Notes: generated from the sequence alone by a model not told the origin. 64,000 nucleotides of DNA from Gonapodya sp. JEL0774 (GCA_027604505.1 JADIIX010000055.1:62001-126000); one strand, 5' to 3'. Counted from the first letter of the stretch, positions 12,417-24,467 are shown. Numbers and translations: made by a program.

Positions 12417-14752
12417 TCAGTGTTGGTTTAAGTCCGCTTCAGCGGCAGAAGGAAGCAAAGCCTCAGATCGTCGAATTTGTTTCTCGAGAACTCCCATGAG
12501 TGAGCTTAGCTGAAATAAAAGATGAGGATCAAAAAAAAAAAGCTCAACAACCCTAAAATACATTCAGCTCCAACCTGTAAGAACGTGTTCTGGAATGCTC
12601 CAGGGGGGGATGGGGGGTAACTTTCAGAAGGTGAAACAGGCTGCAATCAAATCATCCGTCAGAATACCGACTTCTTGAGGGCAAACTGTACACTCCTCAC
12701 CGTGGGAAGCTGCTGCGGGTTCCCGTACAAGGCGCTAGCTCGTGTTCCCTGCTCGAGGGGGTGGGTAGCCCCACCATGGCGATGAGCTGCTTCGGCCTGG
12801 GCCTGCATTTGTAGAAGAAGGGCAACATTTTGAAGTTGCGAGGTAGGGATCTGTTGCATTGAGAGCAATTGTGGTTGTGTTTCTCAGCGACATCGTCTCT
12901 CGTAGGGGCACTCACCAACACCGGTGTCATCCCCGCGCGGTCGGTTTGTGTGCTTTGGACGAGAGGAGTCTCCGCCTTCGTAGTGCCCACCCCGAGTCCA
13001 TGAATGTTTGTGGAGACGTTGAGGCCCGTAGGCTCCGTGGATACCAGGCTTTGGCCATCATGACTTCTTCGAGTAACAATGAGAGGCGGTGGTGAAGGTA
13101 GCGGAGTTGGCCAACCGGCTTGAGGTGAAGGGCCCCGTGTCTCGCGCAACCCTCCAAACGACGGTGCAGAAAGAGGTCCGGGGAAGCCCAAAGACGCTAC
13201 TTGTTCCACATGGCGCGGAATAGTGAGTTCATGACGCTGGTAGGAAGAATCAGACGGTGACACCTCGGTACGAAACTGGTCCAAGTACGACTCCGGATCT
13301 CGTCTTGCAGAACGGGTCGGGGGTGCGGGACCACCGAGGAAGCCATTTTGCCGAAGAGCTTCAATTCGGCGGTAGGTCGTCTGGGCACGGACAGGTTTCG
13401 GGAAATCCCAAGCGTAATGGAAGTCGAGGGGAAGTCCTCGGAAGCCGATGATGGGTGCATTGTGGACTGCCCGCACTGCATTGCGAGAGTCGTAGAACTC
13501 AACGAGCTTTTCACTGAAAGATAAATGAAGTAAAGTGGTTTGACTTCGTTCGCGAGGGGTTTGGAATGCCTCGCAACGAGCATTTCACTCACTGTGGGCC
13601 ACTCTTGATGTCCTTGACAACTTTGACCTCACCAAATTGTTGCATGAACGAAAAGAGCTCCATGCTATCGAGGGGTTGCAAGTTTCTCGCCTGGGAATGC
13701 CGTGGTGGTCAACGTAGGACTCAGTCTTGACAGTCCATGAGCATTCTCGCTTCCTCACCTTTACAAAAACCGTCCCCTTGATTTCCAACAGAGCCATAAG
13801 CACGGGTCCCATTCACAGCATTTTCTGGGAGCTCACCTGGTTCTCTTCCTCGTCTATCGTCCGCAGCTCAGAGCCTGTCTTGGGCAGCGAAAAGTGACAG
13901 TCCCATGCGCGTCCGTCCATGCAGAAGCCATTGAGCTCCTGGACCGACTTTTCAGCACAGCGGATATCGTACTGATGCCGAGCGTGGCGAGAATGAGTTT
14001 ATTTTGGCATTTTGAAAGGGTTGTGTTGTGGTTGGATAAATGGATTTGTTACCGAAAGGAGAAAGGAAAAAAACAGTCGGAGTCCGAATTAAATACCAGA
14101 ATACCGGAGATCGACAAGAAAACTATGGAGATTCGCCCTTCACGTCCTTGGGATTCGGAAAACCATGTTTCTCACAATGAAAATCCTCTCTGGCGCACAA
14201 TGACACAATCCATTTTTTGGAACCCACCCATCTCCCCAACCCACCCACCGTCCCCCTGTCCCCCAACTCACATAAGTAATAAACATAATTCCCTTCCGTT
14301 CGATCACATTCGTCGCCGACTTGACTTCCCCGAACTCCTCGAACACTGCTCGGACCGCACCCGCGGGCGTGTGATTGGCTATACAGCGGACAAAGACCGT
14401 GCGGGACGGTCGCTCCATGTGGCGTTCGGGAGGGTGAACCAGGTCAGAGGAGGATCGGGTGGCTGGCGGGATGGGTCGACGGTGAGGGAAAGATGTCAGG
14501 GGGGGCGTTGTGTCCTGCCCATCCCCCAGTGCCAAACGTATTCAAGGCGAACAACATGGGAGATTCACGGCACTCACGGTGAAAAGGGGGAAATTCCCTC
14601 TCGGACATGCCTCGAGCAAGGTCTCGGCGGGGGTACGTCTCGGTGGCGGGTCTGGCGGTCGAGAAAGCGGCTGCCGCCATGTCCGACAGGTGTGAGGGTG
14701 CATAGTGGTCGAGCGAGCTCCGGAGGTTGGGTTGGTAGAGCTCGGCGAGCAT
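12417..14752 (-). CDS. Mei2-like RNA-binding protein with two RRMs
   Basis: The start is ATG at 14752 (MLAELYQPNLRSSLDHYAPS). RRM1 reads RTVFVRCIANHTPAGAVRAVFEEFGEVKSA...GIMFITYY and continues to FCMDGRAWDCHFSLPKTG. RRM2 begins GTVFVKV and includes KLVEFYDSRNAVRAVHNAPI and GLPLDFHYAWDFPKP. The RRM1 form FVRxIxxNxxxxxLRxxFExFG with ITYYDIR, paired with RRM2 ending in a FY-D-R helix, is typical of the Mei2-like family. A long Pro/Ser-rich region follows and the protein ends in a short helix (LSSLMGVLEKQIRRSE...ADLNQH, stop 12417-12419). The C-terminal third RRM of S. pombe Mei2 is not seen. Family members regulate meiosis and growth through RNA binding; the function here is inferred. Confidence 0.75.
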
Positions 14753-14911
14753 TTTTGGGTAAGGAAGAGGGCGGGGAATGGCGGGAAAGGGAAGCGGACG
14801 AATGGGAGCTGAGGAATTGCGCTCGGCGTTCGCGGTTTATTTAGAGTTTGACAGGGGTTTGAATGGTTGGTGCCAAGTTGCTGCTTTGGTCACACTGAAA
14901 CTGTTACTTTG

Positions 14912-16608
14912 TCAATACCTCCATGTTACCAATACGTCATCTGTCCTATACCGCTGTGTACACCATGTGTCTTTAAGTGCCGTTTCGTGTCCCGCCCGGT
15001 GCATAAGCACACCAGCTACCGCAATCATCAATCCATTGTCGATACAAAACCTGTTTAAAAGATATCAAAGCAGGCAAAGAGGGAAACGTTAACATAAAAA
15101 GTGGATGAGATGTCATTACGAGGAGTCCACAGACACCGCACTCATCCTTCATCCCATCACACACACACACCTCTCATCAGTCGCATACACCATTCCCCCC
15201 CTCTGTTTCACCATCTCCTCCATCATCCTTTGCAGTCTCACATTCGACCCCACCCCACCCACGATCAACACCTCCTTACTCCCCACATGAGCCATGGCCC
15301 GTTCGGTGGTTTCGACCAACATGGCAAACGCGGTTTCTTGGAGGGAAAAGCACAGGTCCTCCTTGGTGCACTCTCCACGGGCTAACATGTCGTTGGCGGC
15401 CAGCTCGACTTGGGAGAGAAGACCGGAGAAGGAGACGTCCATTCCTTTGACGGTGTAAGGGAGGTCAACGAGTTTGGTGCCTCTGTTCGATTGGGGAGGG
15501 TTTAGTTGGAGGTGCAAACGGGTGATTCGGGGGCGAGGTAAAAGAAACGTGAAGAGAAAGAGAATGAGCAAGACATCGCTCGGTTGAGTTGATGCACGGT
15601 TCTCCATGGGAGGACTGGCTCACTTCTTGGCGAATTGCTCAATATTGTAACCGGGACTGGGATCGTTGGAGAGGTTTATGACTCTCGCGAAGCGGTCCAA
15701 ACAGTTCCCAACTGCGATGTCGATGGTCTCGCCAAAGATGCGATATCTAATTTTGATGCGAGAAAAGCGCAGAAGTGGGTGGAAAAGAGTGGAGAGCGAG
15801 TGTCGTTGGTAAATCGGACAGATTGGAAAGCCCATCGGATCCAAAAACTCACTCGGCAGACAGCTCACCGTTTCTCGGAATAGGCAATGACCTGGGTGTT
15901 GCCACCACTGACATACAACACGACGGGATTTTCAGCTCCAGTGATCATGCGTCCCATTTCGATATCTAGAGAAGTAGAACAGATGTGAGCATCTTGGCTG
16001 AGCGAACGACGGACTGGAACAACGGGATGAGACGTGTTACAAGGGAAACACTTACGCGCGATGCAGTGATTGACAGCTACGATGGGCTTCTTCCACAGCA
16101 GGGAAAGTGTTCGGGCGACGATGGCGGTGGATACTAGTGGAGCTCCCATGCCGGGGCCTAGGTGTCAGGGGCATGGGGACAGGCACCATATCAGGAGAGC
16201 ATACATTGTTGAAACATCGGAAACCAGTATGAAATGAAAGGACAGAGAAGGAAAAGGCAAAGCACCATCTGATAAGGGAAATTCACCTTTCGTGTAACAT
16301 ATTACGTCCACGTCAGCCTGTTTCAGGTTCGCATCGGCCAATGCCTTCTTCGTGAGCTCGACAACCCACTTCCTGTGGTGAGCGGCTGTGTCTCTCGGCT
16401 GAAAGCCTTCACCAGGAGGAGTGATGTAGGTATGTCTGACGTTTGAGAGCACGTCCCATGAGCCGGAATCGGAGTAGCGGACGATACCAACTCCCAGCTT
16501 GTTGGCGGAGCCTATGGGAGATTAAGGGAGGTGGAGGACGGTCAGAGTCGAGATATGGAATGAAAACATGAATCTGCAATCACCTTCGAATCCTATTGCG
16601 ATTGTCAT
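14912..16608 (-). CDS. KAE1: tRNA N6-threonylcarbamoyltransferase KAE1/OSGEP
   Basis: KAE1 is the catalytic subunit of the KEOPS/EKC complex, which transfers threonylcarbamoyl to A37 of ANN-decoding tRNAs. The product starts [20 protein letters not shown] (ATG at 16608) and contains [12 protein letters not shown], the metal-binding VNHCIAHIEMGR (HxxxH, the second His completed across a splice), [69 protein letters not shown] and the C-terminus [13 protein letters not shown]. This is the cytosolic KAE1 type, about 345 residues, with no mitochondrial extension. At least six introns split it. The stop lies 160 bp upstream of the Mei2-like start on the same strand. Confidence 0.95.
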
Positions 16609-16723
16609 GTTTGTCTTCACAAATTGTCAAAAAGATTCTTCGCTTTGGGTTTGGTGACTTCTGTTCAGTGCTGTGGCGCTACAGACACGCTGGTTACCGA
16701 GAGTCGGAACCCAATTCACGACC
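16609..16723. promoter_or_regulatory. Very short bidirectional promoter, KAE1/STK19
   Basis: Only 115 bp separate the two divergent start codons. Both 5' UTRs and core promoters must fit or overlap here. No TATA-like element is evident. Confidence 0.55.
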
Positions 16724-18306
16724 ATGTCGAGTGTCCGCCCATCAGCGTCCAGGACCAGCGGAGCCAGCGACTCCCGCACTGCGCGGCCACGCCCGAAACG
16801 AACTCGAAACAGCCAAAATCAACAGAATCACTCGAATACGCTCAGTCTCAACCTCCCGCTGCTCTCAGACACAATCGCAGCGTTGCACTACTTGCGCGGT
16901 CTTGTTCCCGCTAATCTTCCTCCTATTGCCCATGTCGCTTCTCTGTACGGCTTGTTGTCCGGCTCCGAAACTACCGTGGACGAAGAGCTGCAGGAACTTG
17001 CAAAGGCGGGCACGGTGAGGGCGGGCTCTCAAAGGACCAAGCGGTAGAGTTGTGCCTCTCGCTGTCTAAAAGAGAACGTTGTGCCGTCTCTCGTTTTGCT
17101 CAGATCCGCAGGTTCAGACACGGGAGCATTTCTGCAGCCCACCGCGGTGAGTGGGGACGCATGTATGAGGGACGAGGATAGGGTGCGTTGGACGACTCTT
17201 GGCCAAGGGGGAAGTCTGGGAGCCAAGAATAAGCAAGGGCCTGTGCTACGAGAACCCCGTTATGAACCTGTCGCACATACTTCTCATGCTCTACTCCTCA
17301 CATCCTCATCAATACACCCAGGCGACGACTCCATTATCCTATCATCCGACTATACTGCGGCAATTCGGTACGCTCGTGATGCGTGGCTGAGGGACCACGA
17401 AGCACGGGTCGCCGGTGACACTCGCCGGCGCGTAACAGACCCATCTTCGAGCTCAAACTCGAGCGGGGACGGTGGCGACGGTGTAGACTCTACGCTGGTG
17501 CGATTTGAAATGTGGGACAAGTTTGAGACGTTGGGGGAGTCGTGGAGGGCCGAGGAGCTTCCCGTTGCTGAAATGGAATCTGCGGGGATCAACGAGGTGG
17601 AGCAACGGTGAGCTTGCGCTTCACGATGCTCAGGAACACCAATCGTGGGCTTTTTTAATAATATTCATGGGCCACACCGCTTCCCCTTCATTCCGCAATC
17701 TAATCTCCACACTCCACCGTCACCGCACCCTCGTCACCACCGTTCAACCCCGCAACCTGCCTCACCCTCCCCATCCTCCCAGCTCCCTCCTCCACCACGG
17801 CTTCCTCACCCTCCTTGACTCTTCCAGCTACCACCTCTCGGTCCCCAACGCCGGCGCCTTTGCCCGCGCGGCCACCCAATCCGCCACCGACGTCCTATCC
17901 GTCCTCAAACGCAGGCCGAGGGGTGAAATGCTCGAAGAGGTGAGCGTGAGCCGCGTGGTTGCCCATCCTCTTCACCCACTTACTCGCGGACCTCACCATG
18001 TTTCTGCGACCTACCCCATCCCATCCCCACTCAATTACCCATCAGCCCCTCTCCGCCAAACTTTCCCACCTCCCCCGCCCCCCCCCACTCCCCCTCCCAC
18101 ACACCCTCTCCTCCCTCCGCGGCCTCGGCCTCATCACCCACCTCCGCACACCCGTTGGCGCGCTCGTCCAACTCACGCCCAAAGGCCTTGTCCGGGCACG
18201 GGGCATGGGAGCTCCCAAATACGATATGAGAAGGGTCAAGGGAGTCAGCGAGGTGATTGAGGAGGGGAAGTCGAGACTGGGGAGGGTGGGCGGGGATTTT
18301 GAGTGA
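16724..18306 (+). CDS. STK19: STK19-like winged-helix protein
   Basis: The start is ATG at 16724 (MSSVRPSASRTSGASDS), after which the N-terminus is basic and Ser-rich. Then come a helical stretch (LSDTIAALHYLRGLVPANLPPIAHVASLYG), TTVDEELQELAKAGTIRRFR, ILSSDYTAAIRYARDAW, HGFLTLLDSSSYHLSVPNAGAFARAA, VLSVLKRRPRGEMLEE and LRGLGLITHLRTPVGALVQLTP. The block order, including the W/Y-xLxVPxAGxF motif followed by a basic helix and a final LITxxxTPxGxLxxL strand, matches STK19. STK19 was once called a kinase but is a DNA-binding winged-helix protein of transcription-coupled repair; no kinase motifs are visible here. There are three or four introns. Identification rests on motif order and is probable rather than certain. 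Confidence 0.72.
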
Positions 18307-18980
18307 AGGGTGAGGAGCAGCAGAAGGGAGAAAGGTGGGGGAGGTGGGCGAGGAGGGACCGTATGTTAGGTGGTGTGTGGTGGTGTTCATGGGTCGTTTT
18401 GGGGCTGGTCGTCGTTGGTGGCACAGTCTGTTGCGGCTTGGTTTGGTATGGTGTGGTATGCTTTGTCCCATGTTTGCTGGAGCACAACCCCCTTGCACGT
18501 TTGGAACAGAGCACCTCGCCGGGTCCGGAGGTTACACTGGCACTTGACGCTCTTCACATACCTGACTCACATGTTCCTCCCTCGTGGAGTTTCTTTCATT
18601 TATTTACACAATTCTCTCTTCAAAGCATCCCGCCCTCGCTGAAAAAGACACTGCAGGGTATTCATGCCATTTTCAGTAATTTAGAATAACTTGTAGTAGT
18701 AGATCTAGAAACAATCACGAATCCATGCATCACACGGTGACACAAAGTCAAGCACACGTGCCAAAATTCCGCAGTGCCCACACCCCTGCCCTCCCCTGGC
18801 CAAATTCCCACTCCTGATTGCGCCAGCACACATCACACTATCGCATGTGAGACGGCATACACGAAATGATAAAATGCAAAACCCGCCTAAACCTGGCGGT
18901 ATGTCCTTGGGCTCCACAATCCCCCCCTTCTCCACCCTGGGACCCAGTTCGATTTCCAAACTACATCACACTCTCACCTC
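18307..18980. other. Convergent intergenic region, STK19/STIMATE
   Basis: These 674 bp lie between two convergent stop codons. Open frames occur on both strands but are low in complexity and match nothing I recognise. The first half is G-rich on the + strand. I see no RNA gene or repeat. Confidence 0.5.
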
Positions 18981-21841
18981 TCACCGCCCACTCCTACTCC
19001 TACTCCTGCTCCCCTCCTCCTCATAGTCCCTACTCGCCCTCAACGGCTCGTACGATCCCGCACCCGACAGCCCGGCGGTCCCCGACCCAATCATCCCCAG
19101 CGACCCCAGGGTGGCACCTGTTCGCCGCGCGAGCGTGGCAATAAGCGACACGACACCACCGGGTCCGGAGAGTCCTGCACCACCACCACCACCGCCGCCG
19201 CCGGCCCGCCTGCTCGACCCCGACCCCAACACCGCGGACTCGTCGTCCCCGTCCTCGTCAAGGTCACCGTCCACGTCCATGTCACCGTCCCCTTCACCGT
19301 CCCCATCCACCGCCGTCGACACCCTCGCGAACCCAGCTTCGGCAAAATACACCTCCCCATCCTCACCCATCCCACTACCTGCTCCCGCCTTGCCCATCCT
19401 CCCTGGCCTTGCCACAGGCCTCGGCACGCCCCCGGCGGCGCCCCCTTCTTGGCCGTCCCCGCTCCCGTCCACGTCCACCCCGCTCGACTGCCCCCGCAAT
19501 ATGGACCTGGTCTCCTCCGACGAAAACCTGTGCTTGATGACGCCGTCCACGAGCCAGAACTGGACGACGTTCATGACCAGAGGGATGAGGAGCATGACGA
19601 AGAGGACTTGGAGCTGGCGGTTGGGGAACCTGGCAAGGTGGGTTGAGGTTGTGGGTTTGGGGTGTGGTGGAACGGGGAGCGGGGTGGAGGCGAGCGGGAC
19701 GGGGATTGAGAGGGGTGGTGTGCGTGGCGGGTGAGGAGTGGAGAGCGGAGTGGGAACAGGTAGGTTGAGCTCTCGCAACAAGCTCTGCTTTCCTCTCAAC
19801 ACGGCTCGCGATCCACAGCACACCACTCCGCACGACAAGCCACCGTGTACACCGGAGGTACTACGCAGAAGCCCGAGCCTCCGGCCTCCTCTTCCACCCT
19901 TGCGAACTTCTTCCCCTCCCCCACCTCCCAACGCGGCCCGCTCCCCCTCTTCCCCCCCCCTTCCTCCCCCAACCCCCAGGCTTCAACCCACCACCCCACG
20001 ACCCATGCCCCAAACGCGACCCAAAACCCCCCCCACCCGATCAACCCGACCACGACCACCTTTACACCGAACAAGCAGGCTAGAAACACCGCGGTCTGCT
20101 TCCCCCACGCGCGCAGGGAGGGGCGAAACGGGTCAGGACCGTACTTGCCCGATTCGACGTCGGATACGCGGAAGTGGCGAAGGAGGAGGGACGAGAGGTG
20201 GAGGAAGAGAGCGAGGAAGGCCTAAGGAGGGGTGGTGGGAGGAGTAAGGTGAGGAAGAGGGGGGAGGGAGGGGAGGAGGTGTACGTACGACGCCGAGAGT
20301 GGTGTCGATGAAGAACTGTGGGAGGAGCGAGGAGGGTGGGGAAGATGGAGGCATGAGATTGGAGAGGACGACAAGGAACCAGGTGAAAGCATGCTCTCTG
20401 CTCTCGGGCGTCGCGGTGAGAACGTGACCGCGGGTCGGCTGTCATCCATCCCTAAAAGATTCCCTACACGCTCCACACACCGCACCCTCACCAGTAGGAT
20501 GCCAGCCACCACCACCACCACCGTCACCCCTGCCACGCCGTGTTCCACCACTCACGTTGAGGAAATAGTACACGCAGGGGTTGGTCACGACCGATGCTTC
20601 ACCTCCCATGAACCAGGCGAGGATGATGTTGGAGAAGTGCATGAAGCCCTGAAGGGGGACGGGAAGGGAAGGGGGAGGTGGGTGAAGGGTTTGGACCGGC
20701 ACGAATCTGAATGACACCGAAGCGGGCACAGAGAAGCGATCACCACGCCCATTGTGAGGGGCAACAACGCGGCGCTGAAGCATTGAGCCTGATCCATCTT
20801 GAGCTCTTGACCCCAACTCAACCACCCCTCCCCTCTCCAACCCAAACCATCTCTCTGACCCATTTAACGCTCCCAGCCCAGTCAACTCTCTCCAAAAGGC
20901 ATGACCCTCAAAAACTCCACCCAGTCAACCTATGTCCCCATGTCACCCCCCTTTCGTCCCGTTCAAACCACCCACCTGCCCGACCACCTGTTTCCCTGTA
21001 TCAAGCAACCATACGGGCCACGGGCGTTTCGGGACTTCACGGTGGCGTTTGTCTGGGCGAGGGAAGTGGTGGGGCAGGGGAATGGACGGAGAGACGGGGG
21101 TACGGAATGGCAGCGTGGCAGGTGAGGTGGGGGATACGATGGGTGGGACATAGAGTGAAGAATGACCGCAACTTGGGAGATTGAGTGGGGCTTTGAGTCG
21201 TCCACGTGGTGGGTGCGCGTTCCCCATCGTGAAGTCTGTAGGTCTGGCTCTCCCCTTTCCGCTCCCAGGCCTCGCATCCCAGTAAGCAACCTCATTCCGC
21301 TCCTCTCTTCACTTCTGGGTACCAACTCTGGACAGAACAAGAGTCTCGTCCAGTTGTGCGATTCCATCTACAGGGAGCCTCGCAACTCCAAGCTCCCCAA
21401 TACTTTCAATTTCCAGTTACCACCTTCCCACTTTTCATTTCTCACTTTTTCACAATCTTTCGCTCCCCACCTCTGGGTAGAACACGAAAGTCAATTTAAA
21501 TAATCGGCCATCGCCACATACAGTGAGACTCCCAACCGTCCCCCCGCTCCCAGTTCCAAGGATTGATCCAAGAAGTTCGAAATTACCGGGGCAAGGATGG
21601 CGAAGAACTCACAGAGCAGAGAGGAGAAAGCGAGAGAAGCGAGCAGGAGTTGTACGAATATTGCCCAGTGGTCGAGGAGTTTGCAGTTTTCGGGGGTGGA
21701 AGGGGCGGATGGTGAAGGAGGCGGGATGGAAGGAGTTGGGGTTGGAGATGGGGAAGGAATCGATGCATTGAAGGGGGAGAAGGAATGCGAGGTCATCAGG
21801 AGAGACGGCGGCTGGGATGTGTGTGTGTGGGGACTTCGCAT
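18981..21841 (-). CDS. STIMATE/TMEM110-type multi-pass membrane protein
   Basis: The conserved blocks appear in family order on the minus strand: CKLLDHWAIFVQLLLASLAFSSLL (TM1), KRPWPVWLLDTGKQ (the family's RRPWKxWxxDxSKQ motif, about 21020), GFMHFSNIILAWFMGG, CVYYFLN-FFIDTTLGVV, RVSDVESGKYGPDPF, AWGKQTAVFLACLFGVKVVVV, and FPNRQLQVLFVMLLIPLVMNVVQFWLVDGVIKHRF. Human STIMATE acts at ER-plasma-membrane junctions in store-operated calcium entry; the yeast relative is a vacuolar membrane protein. The tail beyond the last helix is long, Gly- and Asp-rich and probably disordered. Introns are several hundred bases long and strongly pyrimidine-rich on one strand, unlike neighbouring genes. The start is ATG at 21841; an in-frame ATG at 21796 is an alternative. 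Confidence 0.82.
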
Positions 21842-23509
21842 GTAATACAAATTTCAACATTCATTATGGTGGTTGGCTGATGCCGTTGCCCGAAACTCCA
21901 CCGCATCGCGAATTCATCTGAGGGCAAGAGCAACCCCGATCAAACCCCAGGCGTTGGTGAGCGCCTGCTCATGCATGCCAAATCTCTGGCCTTTTGTCTC
22001 ATCCGCTTGTGCAAAGACTGTCACTATGAGATGAGCCAGTCTGACAAACTGTCACAACAACTTTATCTCAACGGCAAGAGGGGAACTTCCTGACAGCCAG
22101 AAATCCAAGACAAATGTTCCTTGACTGCAACTGCCTCAAAGACTCCTGCCACCACCCACAAGGCCCTCATGCCCAGAGCTTTTATGAACTCGTACAAGCT
22201 ATGTTCTCGTTCAATCCTGCATGATGCCCCCAAGAGAAGCTACCCAAGGAAGTTTGGATCCTGGACTACTTCTCCGTTAAAAAAAGTCACTACTCCTAAT
22301 TGGAGAACTCTGACCACGTCTTGGGGTAAGCGGCAGCAACTTCCTTGTGCCCCAAATGCTGTTGTCTTGGCAGCAACAGCGGTTATCAGCCCATTGATGC
22401 TTGCATTTAAGTATGTATATAGAAGGACAAGGCCAAGAACTCCATACTTAAGCTGGAACAGGTCAACAGGGAGAACAAAGATTTGAAGAGGAAGGCTACC
22501 ACTTCCATCACAGCATCATTGAGTGCATGTGGACCTGAGATTCAACATCACGGCCTCCAAGCATACCAGTCATGACTCATGCAGAGGGAGAGGAAGATGA
22601 CTTATCCCAGGGCTTAACAATAGTGTTGAAATGTGAGTGCTGTCTAGTATCTGAGGTTGTTTAACATGTATCTTCAACTGCTTAGCATTCAGGTTTCTGT
22701 ATGACCATGAATGGACAGAATTTAACATTGGCCTGGACCAACTCTTCCAAATGGTAAATCAGGCAGGCTTAGAGAAAGCAGATGCCACTTCCATCAAAGC
22801 CATTGAAAGTCAATAAAACATTTGCTTTAGCACAAGAAGCTGCAAACTGCAAAGCACATAATTGCAGAAGAACAGTTGATGTTGAAGAGGAAGCCCCATG
22901 AGAAAGAAGTACAGCACTGGCAGACGATCAAGTGTATGGATTAAGAGAAGCTACACCCAAGAACCACCACCAGCTTGCACTTGCAATGTTGCCAACAGAA
23001 AGGTGTTCAGCTGAGGATTCATGCAGAGTTGACATCAGGCTAAACACTCTATTCTGAAAAATTTAAAAAACAGTTCAAGTGTGCTTCAAAATTTTCAAGG
23101 GGACCTGTCTTTAAGGAACTAAGCTAAGAGACCTAACCACAGATTCAATTGTATCATCAAGGGACACAGGTTAGTTTGACAGCACTAAGTCTTCTTCATT
23201 GCAATGTTTGTTAGTGTCTGATTGGTTGCTAAAATGGTTGGGACATAATGCCCCCATTTTCATTGTGTATCAAAAATATATACATAGAATTTATCTAATG
23301 TGTGTTGCAACTTTGGTCATGCCCATTTTGTGCATTGCAGTGGAACACAATCACAAATCATGGCATGAGTGGGATCTTTTGCACACAGGGATTCAGAGAA
23401 TGGAAAGGGCATGAGCTCTTGCATTTTGAACTGTGGATTTTTGAGATAGATGTTACAATTTTCCATTGAACAGGAGTCAAAAGTAATATGCCTAACAGGT
23501 GATTTTGTT

Positions 23510-23799
23510 GTGGTTTGCGGCGGAACTGTTGAGTTCTGTCCTGAAACTCATTGTGTATGTCTGAACTCGTGTACAATGTGTTCACTAAGCAGCTGTAGCT
23601 GAACCACTGGCACAACTAAGATCACTAGAGAAATCTAAAAACTACGCTTATGCATCCTAATAGATATCACGTCTATCCAAGAAACAGGTGCCGGGACCAG
23701 GGGTGACGCATGGGGGTAAACAGGGATGACTATTGTTGTGCTTGTGGGGTCACGCGACTCTGGCTAAACTCCCGCTTTTAGCCGTGGTCTCACAACAAT
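23510..23799 (+). repeat. Diverged direct repeat R3, copy a
   Basis: Shares ordered blocks with 25285-25581: both start gtggtttgcgg, both contain a GCAGCTG block mid-way, and both end with ggggtcacg-gactc, gctaaactcc and acaacaat. Divergence and small indels are heavy. Confidence 0.65.
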
Positions 23800-24126
23800 C
23801 CAGCTGCCTGATTTAAGCATTTTCATCTCTAGTGTGCATGTTTGTATGAGATCTACCCATTTGTGCTTGATATGCAATATCTTGCAGCATGCTTTTACAG
23901 AACAATATTCAGCCACAGTGGAACCACTCACACCATCATCACTGGGATATGCCACCTACTCACATAGGTCACAAAACACTGCTGTAGCAATTATTGTGAA
24001 TGGTTTCTGGCTGGAACAACTGATGTGTAATCCCAAGAGAATACTATGCAATTACTTATCTATTGATATGTGATCTAGCAGAATGCCATGTGGCATCAAA
24101 AAAACAACCAATTGGAAATAGAAAAG

Positions 24127-24324
24127 TGGTACACTGAACATCATAAGCAAAACCACTGGTCAAAACAGCACCAGAAAAAAATCAGAACGTTTTTTGTTGC
24201 TTTAACTCCAAGTGTGCATCAGGAATTGTGGTGAAAACAGCGTGTAAAATTACCCCCTTCAACCACCCAGCCAGGAGTGAGGCCAGGGTGCTGGATGCCC
24301 CTTCTAAGACATTCCACCAGCCCA
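24127..24324 (+). repeat. Direct repeat R1, copy a
   Basis: About 198 bp, repeated at 24591-24789 in the same orientation at very roughly 75 percent identity by eye. Shared blocks include agcaaaaccactggtca, tttttgttgct, attgtggtgaaa/gttgtggtgaaa and caaccacccagcca. Both copies begin TG and end CA. Confidence 0.75.
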
Positions 24325-24371
24325 TCTGTTTGCCCAAGTCACTGGTTGGTATCAATGCATTACGATGGTGG

Positions 24372-24467
24372 TATAAAAAGTCTGTGCCCTCCCCTAGAAT
24401 TCTGAGACAGGCCCTTAGCGCAGCTGGTGAGCTTTATGCGCTGAGTGTGTGCAATCCACATGATTTT
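24372..24467 (+). pseudogene. Truncated tRNA-like / Pol III-type element
   Basis: A TATAAAAAG (24372-24380) precedes a perfect A-box-like TAGCGCAGCTGG (24416-24427). A T-arm-like hairpin follows: stem GTGTG (24445-24449), seven-base loop TGCAATC (24450-24456), stem CACAT (24457-24461), then TTTT (24464-24467). GCGC/GAGC can form a D stem with one mismatch. About ten bases of the anticodon arm and variable loop are missing, and the acceptor stem does not pair, so this is not a functional tRNA. It may be the head of a tRNA-derived SINE or a tRNA relic. Confidence 0.35.

Noticed and set aside
18031-18514. Long minus-strand frames (155 and 89 codons) antisense to STK19
   Set aside because: They are shadows of a C-rich exon, rich in Pro/His/Gly and without family motifs.
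24416-24467. Functional tRNA gene
   Set aside because: The A-box and T-arm are good, but the anticodon arm is truncated and the acceptor stem does not pair, so it was kept only as a tRNA-like relic.
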